Assembly: GCA_049790315.1 (NCBI GenBank)
Contig: JBAQYV010000187.1
Coordinates: 1 to 5,579 of the forward strand
DNA length: 5,579 bases
Direction: 5' to 3'
From: DASPOJ01 sp049790315
GTDB taxonomy: Bacteria > Acidobacteriota > Terriglobia > Acidiferrales > UBA7541
This document shows, piece by piece, positions 1 to 4,102 of the stretch; within the stretch, counting starts at the first letter, position 1, and the number at the start of each line of letters is the position of its first letter. The position numbers and the translations under genes were made by a program. The notes beneath the pieces were generated by a model, which made no database searches, was not told where the DNA came from, and saw nothing but the letters and a program-made list of their open reading frames with translations.

Positions 1-171
1 GGCCTGAACCTGTCCGCCGTGGCGGAGGCCGCCGCTACGAAGCGCAACGGTTTCGCCGGGCTGCGCGGAGCGCGTCCCCTCAGAAGCTGGAATGAAGAAC
101 GCGCCGTAGTTGCGGTGCAAGCTCCAACTCTGCGCGGTAAGATTTGCGATGACGGCTATTTCTTCGGCCAT
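1..171 (-). CDS. Unrecognised protein, N-terminal 57 codons, runs off the left edge
   Basis: An open frame begins at the ATG read from 171 down and continues to base 1 without a stop, giving 57 residues that start MAEEIAVIANLTAQSWSLHR and continue with NYGAFFIPASEG. A good Shine-Dalgarno, GAGGAG (181-186), lies 9 nt upstream and decides the start. The N-terminus has alternating hydrophobic and polar residues and no signal peptide or membrane segment, so a cytoplasmic or virion protein is likely. I do not recognise the family. The reality of the gene is supported by a decayed copy of its 5' end at 1462-1499, which preserves 36 of 38 aligned bases. The gene is divergent from the secreted-protein gene starting at 265, with 93 bp between the start codons. 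Everything after residue 57 lies outside the window, so no function can be given. Confidence 0.7.
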   Translation of the reverse strand, partial: MAEEIAVIANLTAQSWSLHRNYGAFFIPASEGTRSAQPGETVALRSGGLRHGGQVQA

Positions 172-264
172 TTCGTTATGCTCCTCTATTCTGACTGTGC
201 CATATTTGTACAGTGGTTAACATCGATGTTGTAGCGTATCGGGCGCGGTGGTAAATTCAGGGCA
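172..264. promoter_or_regulatory. Divergent intergenic region with a 12-bp perfect palindrome
   Basis: This 93-bp gap separates two divergent starts and must carry the leaders of both genes. It is AT-richer than its surroundings. It holds the perfect palindrome AACATCGATGTT (219-230) and a looser inverted pair ACTGT (194-198) / ACAGT (210-214). No convincing -35/-10 pair could be picked on either strand. The palindrome could be an operator for a dimeric regulator, but that is inference only. Confidence 0.3.
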
Positions 265-761
265 ATGCGATACATCTTCGTTTCGATCCTGATTCTGTGT
301 GCGTTAGGCGCGCAAACCCTGCCCCAGCGAGTCCTGGTGCTGGTTCACCCCGTCACGGTCAAACGCCAGACACCGTGCAAGACGCCAGAAAACGCCTCGA
401 CATGCTATTGGACCCACGGACGACTCTCGTGTTCAACGGTTCTCCATCGTGGCGATTGTGGAGAATCGGTACGAAGCGAATTCTGGGAATTTACAGCGGT
501 CCGTCGACATTCAATTACGCCGGAATCGCCGCAGGAGACGGTGACCACCCCGAATTCCCGCCCAATCTTGAGAAAATCTTCGAGGCTGACGTAAAACACC
601 AGATGATCGTCAACGATCCATTTAGGGGACTGCCCGACTCTGCGTTTGGCGATTTCGAGATATGTCCGCTGGACCATAAGCCGAAGGGCTGGATGGAACA
701 CGCCTGCATCGAATCCGCAAAAAATATCGTCCTGCAACCTTATGTGTCGCGCTGGTATTGA
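265..761 (+). pseudogene. Secreted hypothetical protein broken by a single-base frameshift
   Basis: From ATG 265, frame 1 encodes a clean signal peptide (MRYIFVSILILCALGAQT). The rest of that frame is low-complexity nonsense. The frame one base back, from about 317 to the TGA at 759-761, reads as a natural protein: a Pro/Gly/Ser-rich stretch just after the signal peptide, then a globular part with SPSWRLWRIG, DFEICPL and HACIESAKNIV near the end. Adding one C to the run at 317-319 or 322-325 joins both parts into a single 165-aa secreted protein. I infer a one-base deletion, real or from sequencing. The C-terminal pattern, with two cysteines about 20 residues apart, resembles small secreted proteins I associate with Acidobacteriota; no function is known to me. 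The Shine-Dalgarno is weak (AGGG only 2 nt from the ATG). The antisense frame at 405-809 is rejected as a shadow. Confidence 0.65.
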
Positions 762-775
762 CGGTCGACTGGTCG

Positions 776-1387
776 CTACTTCTTCTCGGGAAAGTACGTA
801 TTCACCCATGCCCTGCTTGAAGGCACATCGCCAGCGGTGAAGGAATTGTGGTAGGGACCGGATTGAGTGCTGATTTGGACGCCCGCCGGGTTCTTCGGAT
901 TAAGAACATAGTTGGTCCGGGACGCGTTCGTTGGTATCCCAAGATAGATCGCGCCTTGAGTTGGATCGTTGCCGCTGAGGAATGCCTCGCGCGCTGCCTT
1001 CATTGAAGAATCGTACGCGACCTGTACATCAGGATTGTTCAAGGCCTTGGCAGAGGGCTCTATCGGTGCGTGAACCGATGGCCGCCTGTCACCACGAGCA
1101 TCGGCGCCGTTGATAATCATTTGCGCCACCTTTTGCCGCGCCGCATCAATGGACTCGTTCGAGCTTGGGAGATCGGAAAGGGATTGAGTTTCACCAAAGA
1201 CGCTGAGTCCTACCTGATGAACCGTAAGCCCATCGATGACTTTGGTTTGCTCCACCGATTGGTTCCAAGCGTTCTGGTCCACCGGCGGAGATTGCAGCGG
1301 CGCCGATGGAAGCGATGATTGAGGCTTAACGGCGTCGATTGCCTTCTCGACGATCGATCCCAACCAGCTCTGACCATCGTTCGGCAT
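776..1387 (-). CDS. Candidate SleB-like cell wall hydrolase domain protein (203 aa)
   Basis: ATG at 1385-1387 is preceded by AGAGG (1395-1399) with a 7-nt spacer, which supports this start. Residues 1-55 form a polar, Pro/Gln/Ser-rich lead. From about residue 57 a folded domain begins: a helix containing VGLSVFGETQSL with Glu66, then AARQKVAQMIINGAD (82-96), AAREAFLSGNDPTQGAIYL (131-149) and STQSGPYHNSF (173-183), ending WVNTYFPEKK. In the SleB/CwlJ (Hydrolase_2) family a catalytic Glu sits in the first helix, the following helix carries an N-R motif, and a G-x-DPT-x-GA segment follows. The Glu66 and NDPTQGA features fit that plan, so a peptidoglycan lytic transglycosylase or amidase-like role is inferred. 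There is no signal peptide, so export would need a phage lysis, tail or secretion route. It could instead be a toxin-like C-terminal domain of unrelated function. The coding frame is certain; the family is moderately likely. Confidence 0.75.
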   Translation of the reverse strand: MPNDGQSWLGSIVEKAIDAVKPQSSLPSAPLQSPPVDQNAWNQSVEQTKVIDGLTVHQVGLSVFGETQSLSDLPSSNESIDAARQKVAQMIINGADARGDRRPSVHAPIEPSAKALNNPDVQVAYDSSMKAAREAFLSGNDPTQGAIYLGIPTNASRTNYVLNPKNPAGVQISTQSGPYHNSFTAGDVPSSRAWVNTYFPEKK

Positions 1388-1412
1388 GAACTAACCTCTC
1401 CGAACAAAATTA

Positions 1413-1506
1413 TTCGACGGGATGGAAGCCCGACGGCTTCCTCTACGAAGTGAAACGACTTCAACTCTGCGCGATGAGATTTGCGATGAGGCTATTTCTA
1501 TCCAAT
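1413..1506 (-). pseudogene. Decayed copy of the 5' end of the gene at 1-171
   Basis: Bases 1462-1499 match 125-163 at 36 of 38 aligned positions with one single-base gap. Read on the minus strand, the live gene's IAVIANLTAQSW segment becomes IA-(frameshift)-IANLIAQS followed by TGA in place of the Trp codon. The position of the start ATG is ATT here (1504-1506). A second stop follows shortly after. Further downstream a short GFHPVE-like stretch may echo FFIPAS of the intact gene, but that is weak. The remnant lies directly upstream of the SleB-like gene, which suggests an ancestral small-gene/hydrolase arrangement that was duplicated and then lost. Confidence 0.55.
1424..1441. other. Perfect 7-bp stem, 4-nt loop hairpin
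   Basis: GGAAGCC (1424-1430), loop CGAC, GGCTTCC (1435-1441). It lies in the leader of the SleB-like gene, about 37 bp before its start codon, and within the decayed remnant. There is no T-run directly after it on either strand, although the minus strand has AATAATTTT some 10 nt later. It could be a weak terminator for minus-strand transcription or a leader structure. Confidence 0.35.
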
Positions 1507-1673
1507 GTTTACTACTGTGGTCCGGTCTCACAACATTTGTTTGGCCGCACCGAACCAACGCTGCAAACTTGCTTTAGCACTTAGATCGTGGCGTTGCGAG
1601 CCGCCGGCGATTGCCCGGTGAAGATCTTGCGACACAGGGCGCAGCGCTTTTTCGTGAAACGGCTGGAGGCGAG

Positions 1674-2228
1674 ATGAACGCACGCTTGAAATTGTTGTTC
1701 TGCACGTTGGCGCTACTGTTCGCAGGTACCGCGTCCACCGCTCCCATGCCGGGCGGCGCTCATAAGACTCCGAAAAGCTCTTCGACTTGTTTTGCGGGAT
1801 TCCCGCAGGGAGTCTTCTACGGTTCGCCTTACGGCGTCACGAATGCGCAGCTTGCGTTCTTCCTGACAGCGTCCTACACGCTTAAAGATCCGACCCTGGC
1901 GCATGCCAGCATGCCCGGCCTTCTTGTTGCGGACATGAATCCCGTTTCGACAAGGGTCCTATATGCGGTGGCGGATGGGACTGCGGGCAACTTCTCCATC
2001 CATCTGAATGTTTTTCAGGACGCTACGCAGGATCATTACGGCATGACTGTCGTCGTGAACGGTCCGTCCACGGTGAATTTCAATGGTTATGACCCGACGC
2101 ACATTCAAACCGACGTGCAGTACTTCCAGTTTACGCTGCCGGCCCAGTACGTTTCTGGATCGCAGTTGATTCAGGATGCCGGCACAAAAATTGCGACGTA
2201 CCTCGATAACGGCTGGACGTGTAACTGA
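1674..2228 (+). CDS. Secreted hypothetical protein (184 aa) with Sec signal peptide
   Basis: The start is placed at ATG 1674 because GGAGG (1665-1669) lies 4 nt upstream and the protein then begins with a textbook signal peptide: MNARLK, a hydrophobic core LLFCTLALLFAG, and likely cleavage after Ala20 or Ala23. An in-frame TTG at 1611 would put 21 charged residues before it and is rejected. The mature part has Gly/Thr/Ala-rich and aromatic segments consistent with beta structure (VFYGSPYG, FSIHLNVFQD, YGMTVVVNG, YFQFTLPAQYV) and ends NGWTCN. Cys39 and Cys183 are the only cysteines left in the mature chain and could form a disulfide. No lipobox is present, so a soluble exported protein is likely. 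I do not recognise a family. It is convergent with the 197-aa gene to its right and divergent from the SleB-like gene to its left. Confidence 0.85.
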   Translation: MNARLKLLFCTLALLFAGTASTAPMPGGAHKTPKSSSTCFAGFPQGVFYGSPYGVTNAQLAFFLTASYTLKDPTLAHASMPGLLVADMNPVSTRVLYAVADGTAGNFSIHLNVFQDATQDHYGMTVVVNGPSTVNFNGYDPTHIQTDVQYFQFTLPAQYVSGSQLIQDAGTKIATYLDNGWTCN

Positions 2229-2258
2229 AGATTCTTTCGGCGTCAGTCTGGCGTTGTA

Positions 2259-2286
2259 CGATTACAACTTTTCGACTACAACTTTC
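2259..2286. repeat. Tandem pair of 14-bp repeats
   Basis: CGATTACAACTTTT (2259-2272) is followed directly by CGACTACAACTTTC (2273-2286), with two differences. It lies in the 143-bp gap between two convergent genes. A local slippage duplication is the simplest origin; a binding-site pair is possible but unsupported. Confidence 0.5.
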
Positions 2287-2294
2287 CTGTTCGG

Positions 2295-2324
2295 CCGATC
2301 GCTTCCGCGTTTCCGCTCGATCGG
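2295..2324. terminator. Weak inverted repeat between convergent genes
   Basis: CCGATCG (2295-2301) and CGATCGG (2318-2324) can form a 7-bp stem with a 16-nt loop. The position between convergent stops at 2228 and 2372 is where a bidirectional terminator would sit. The large loop and the lack of a T-run make an intrinsic terminator doubtful. Confidence 0.25.
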
Positions 2325-2371
2325 ACTCCGATCATCACATTCAAAATCTTCACGTCGTCGCGCGCGGCGCG

Positions 2372-2965
2372 CTACACCACGGCAACGTGCGGCACGCCGT
2401 GGAATGCGGGGGCGGCGTCGGAGAGCACATCGTCGGCGAAGGAATCGTAATCGCGATCTTCGCTGGCGTCACGGCGATCGAGCGCGGCTCGGCGTTCGCC
2501 GGCGGCGAGGCCGCGGCTCCATTCGATGGCGCGGGCTACGTGCGCGAGCGCTTCGGGCGTTAGCGGAATGAAATCTCCGCGCGGAGTTTCGAGCGTGAGG
2601 CAATGCTCGTATTCGCCGCGCGAAGGATAGGGGCCGAGCGCGGGAATCGCGCGGCCATTTTCAAGTTCCATTGTGTTCGCGAACCAATCGCGCGGAGTGC
2701 CGTAAAATTCCGGCGGCGCCCAGCGTTCGATGTGCCAGCGATTTACGGCGGGATATTTCGGTTCTTGCCGCAGCTCAATGGATTCGCGCAGCAGCGTGCC
2801 TTCCGCGTCGCGATCCTCGAAGCGGCCACCGAGCCACGCGAGTCGATTCCATCCCCACACGACGCGGTAATTCGGTTCGCCGAAGCGATTGATGCCGCCG
2901 GCGAGATGGAGCACGCGCGCGGCCCAGGCGGGTGTTTCGTGCGTTTCGCGCGTGACGCGGATCAT
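2372..2965 (-). CDS. Conserved hypothetical protein of phage-neighbour type (197 aa)
   Basis: The ATG at 2963-2965 is chosen because the frame upstream of it (to a TTG at 3052) encodes an unlikely segment and shows no ribosome site. The chosen ATG also lacks a clear Shine-Dalgarno. The protein is dense in aromatic residues: GINRFGEPNYRVVWGWNRLAWLGGRF (split over residues 24-49), NRWHIERWAPPEFYGTPRDW (75-94) and LGPYPSRGEYEHCLTL (110-125). After those comes a helical stretch (135-165) and an acidic, Asp/Glu-rich tail. This aromatic pattern matches uncharacterised proteins I recall from prophage-like regions of soil bacteria, encoded near terminase and capsid genes; the recollection is unverified. 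GC is extreme (49 of 60 bases at 2461-2520), like the capsid gene and unlike the protease cassette between them. It has no signal peptide or membrane segment. A structural or packaging-accessory role is inferred from neighbourhood only. Confidence 0.85.
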   Translation of the reverse strand: MIRVTRETHETPAWAARVLHLAGGINRFGEPNYRVVWGWNRLAWLGGRFEDRDAEGTLLRESIELRQEPKYPAVNRWHIERWAPPEFYGTPRDWFANTMELENGRAIPALGPYPSRGEYEHCLTLETPRGDFIPLTPEALAHVARAIEWSRGLAAGERRAALDRRDASEDRDYDSFADDVLSDAAPAFHGVPHVAVV

Positions 2966-2975
2966 GGAGTTGGGT

Positions 2976-2997
2976 GTCGTGCGATTTTTCGCGCGAC
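2976..2997 (-). promoter_or_regulatory. Hairpin in the leader of the 197-aa gene
   Basis: GTCGTGCGA (2976-2984) pairs with TCGCGCGAC (2989-2997) around a TTTT loop (plus-strand reading), a 9-bp stem with one mismatch. Its near edge is 10 nt from the start codon at 2965, where a Shine-Dalgarno would normally lie and none is visible. A role in limiting or shaping translation is possible. Confidence 0.35.
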
Positions 2998-3061
2998 AAA
3001 GAAATTGATAAATTAGGTTTGTGACGTCGCAAGAAAGGCGAGATTGCAACAACGGGCTAGA

Positions 3062-3637
3062 CTAAACAGGTGCCCCGTGGCACTTCTTGAACTTGACGGG
3101 CTTTCCCCCGGCGTCTTGTTTCCCACAGGGACATGGATCATTTCGGCCGACGCCAGCAAACCGCATCTTATTCGCCTCTTGAACATAGTCTATTCCAGTC
3201 ATCGAAGGGACGCGAAATGAGACCCACGTCTGATTGGCGACGTTGGTTATTGAGAAATCTCCTTTAGTAATTATCTCCATGCCCAAGATGAATCCGAATT
3301 GTGCCGTTTCCTCGCACTCAGTAACCACCACCCCGACGATGGTGACTGAATTGGGCAAGAAGACGTTAACCAGATACGTGTTCTTGGTACTTGTCCCTCC
3401 AAAATGATTGACGACTTGGCTGCCGATCGGGGTCAGTCCAAGATTCTTGACGACGGATGGCGTAATTGAACTTCCGGTCGCACCGGTGTCCCACAGGGCG
3501 CTTGTAGGCACCTGCGCCGGCGGTGGGGTCGGAGGATTAGAAGGATCATAAGCCGCCGTTATCGAAACGGCGGTAATAATTCGGTTCGTATAGCCCGCAT
3601 ATTTGATGGTGAAGGCACTGAACGGCGGAGGAGGCAA
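3062..3637 (-). CDS. Retropepsin-like aspartic protease with C-terminal SEC-C zinc motif (191 aa)
   Basis: Residues 1-160 fit a retropepsin-like (clan AA) fold: a beta-rich N-terminus, the catalytic triplet in ALWDTGATGSSIT (Asp50-Thr51-Gly52), and the hydrophobic-hydrophobic-Gly signature ILGMEII (117-123) followed by GDFSITNV. Only one catalytic Asp is present, so activity would need a homodimer, as in retroviral proteases. Residues 164-187 form a SEC-C motif: GRNDPCPCG with Cys169 and Cys171, then KFKKCHG with Cys186-His187. About ten extra residues lie inside it compared with the usual spacing. SEC-C binds zinc and in SecA contacts SecB or ribosomes. Here it may recruit substrate; that is inference. 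The start is TTG at 3635-3637 with GGGAG (3645-3649) 7 nt upstream. The gene begins 15 bp after the DUF5678-like gene stops, so the two are almost surely co-transcribed. Residues 31-45 are a Pro-rich insertion before the active site. There is no signal peptide, so it acts in the cytoplasm. Confidence 0.9.
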   Translation of the reverse strand: MPPPPFSAFTIKYAGYTNRIITAVSITAAYDPSNPPTPPPAQVPTSALWDTGATGSSITPSVVKNLGLTPIGSQVVNHFGGTSTKNTYLVNVFLPNSVTIVGVVVTECEETAQFGFILGMEIITKGDFSITNVANQTWVSFRVPSMTGIDYVQEANKMRFAGVGRNDPCPCGKQDAGGKPVKFKKCHGAPV

Positions 3638-3644
3638 AGGGCTT

Positions 3645-3649
3645 CTCCC
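3645..3649 (-). promoter_or_regulatory. Shine-Dalgarno for the TTG-started protease gene
   Basis: GGGAG on the minus strand lies 7 nt from the TTG codon at 3635-3637 and inside the short gap after the upstream stop at 3653-3655. It fixes the start at an unusual TTG; no ATG or GTG fits better, since the next in-frame Met is residue 120, past the active site. Confidence 0.6.
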
Positions 3650-3652
3650 TGC

Positions 3653-3871
3653 TCAGTTTATTGTTGTCGTATACGCGTCCGGGCCAGGAAGGCACATCTG
3701 AATCATAACCTTTCCAAGCTGTTGATCACGCTGTACTTGGAGGTATGCCTCAAGGGCGGAATTGTACACAGCGCAGAGTTTTTGGCCCTGGATAACCAAC
3801 GCCTTGCCCACATATTGTTTGACCAATCCATCCTGATTCTTGATGAAAAAGTCCAACTCTTCGCTGAACAT
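3653..3871 (-). CDS. Small DUF5678-like protein (72 aa), partner of the protease
   Basis: The start is set at ATG 3869-3871, with GAGG (3879-3882) 7 nt upstream; the longer in-frame extension to 3994 is Arg-rich, unlike the rest and not supported. The protein reads MFSEELDFFIKNQDGLVKQY, VGKALVIQGQKLCAVYNSAL and so on: a short N-terminal helix, a beta-hairpin (GKALVIQGQKLCAVY), then helix ALEAYLQVQRDQQLG and a strand KVMIQMCLPG, ending DAYTTTIN. This helix, hairpin, helix, strand order and the Y-x-GK-x-V core match what I recall of DUF5678-type small proteins in bacteria and archaea, whose function is not known. The stop lies 15 bp before the protease start, making a two-gene operon. It could be a regulator, inhibitor or substrate of the protease, since small partners of proteases often are; that is inference. 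I recall similar pairings elsewhere but cannot verify them here. Confidence 0.85.
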   Translation of the reverse strand: MFSEELDFFIKNQDGLVKQYVGKALVIQGQKLCAVYNSALEAYLQVQRDQQLGKVMIQMCLPGPDAYTTTIN

Positions 3872-4008
3872 GACAGTACCTCGCACCTTCAATATATCAC
3901 GGTTGATCGCCCGATCTTCGGAGTTATTTCGGCGGGTTGCCCGCACCCGTTTTCTCCTCCCGTTCAACGATAGGAAGGAGCTGATACCCCACACGCGGTC
4001 GCGGCGCG

Positions 4009-4024
4009 CAGGGCACCAGCCCTG
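4009..4024. other. Hairpin 3 of the array downstream of the capsid gene
   Basis: CAGGGC (4009-4014), loop ACCA, GCCCTG (4019-4024): a perfect 6-bp stem with a 4-nt loop, 4 bp from the next hairpin. It is the farthest of three from the capsid stop. Confidence 0.5.
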
Positions 4025-4028
4025 GGAA

Positions 4029-4048
4029 CGCCATTCTCCTGAATGGCG
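4029..4048. other. Hairpin 2 of the array downstream of the capsid gene
   Basis: CGCCATTC (4029-4036), loop TCCT, GAATGGCG (4041-4048): a perfect 8-bp stem. Its stem differs from hairpin 1 (CGCCAATC) by a single base pair, so the two look related by duplication with the pairing kept, as seen in REP-type elements. Confidence 0.65.
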
Positions 4049-4058
4049 GATTCTAAAT

Positions 4059-4078
4059 CGCCAATCGAGAGATTGGCG
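4059..4078. other. Hairpin 1 of the array, nearest the capsid stop
   Basis: CGCCAATC (4059-4066), loop GAGA, GATTGGCG (4071-4078): a perfect 8-bp stem beginning 24 bp after the capsid stop codon. On the plus strand the loop is a GNRA tetraloop. No T-run follows on the minus strand (next bases GATTTAG), so a classic intrinsic terminator is not clear. A transcript 3'-end stabiliser, a weak terminator or a REP-like repeat fit better. Confidence 0.65.
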
Positions 4079-4102
4079 CTCCCGGGAAAACTAAATCGAG
4101 CT

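Larger units (their letters stand above)
3872..4102. other. Intergenic region between capsid gene and protease cassette
   Basis: This 231-bp stretch holds no credible gene. From the capsid side it carries the palindrome TCCCGGGA (4080-4087), three hairpins (4009-4078), and a further short stem GCGGG-TTG-CCCGC (3932-3944). A TATATT (minus strand, about 25 bp before the small gene start) could be a -10 box but has no good -35 partner. The region marks the change from the very GC-rich capsid gene to the lower-GC cassette. Confidence 0.5.

Noticed and set aside
194..214. LexA-like inverted repeat ACTGT/ACAGT
   Set aside because: The spacing between CTGT and ACAG is 11 nt rather than the 8 nt of the classic SOS box, and flanking bases do not match.
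19..234. A 71-codon plus-strand frame at the left edge
   Set aside because: It is antisense to the partial gene at 1-171, which has a strong ribosome site and a decayed paralogue supporting it.
311..330. Programmed -1 frameshift joining the two frames of the secreted protein
   Set aside because: There is no X-XXY-YYZ slippery heptamer in the reading frame and no strong structure just downstream was seen; a one-base deletion is simpler.
405..809. A 134-codon minus-strand open frame
   Set aside because: It is antisense to the frameshifted secreted-protein gene and overlaps the end of the SleB-like gene; its product lacks protein-like pattern compared with the plus-strand frame.
2603..3016. 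Plus-strand frames opposite the 197-aa gene
   Set aside because: They mirror the real coding strand in GC-rich DNA, and have no ribosome site or sensible composition.
2966..3052. Extended start (TTG at 3052) for the 197-aa protein
   Set aside because: The 29 additional residues look random, the DNA is AT-richer and contains a leader hairpin, and no ribosome site precedes the TTG.
3872..3994. Longer N-terminus for the DUF5678-like protein
   Set aside because: The extension is Arg-rich and unlike the rest, whereas the ATG at 3871 has GAGG at ideal distance.
4009..4078. CRISPR-like array
   Set aside because: The units are self-complementary hairpins with short unequal gaps and no constant-length spacers; there are no Cas genes nearby.
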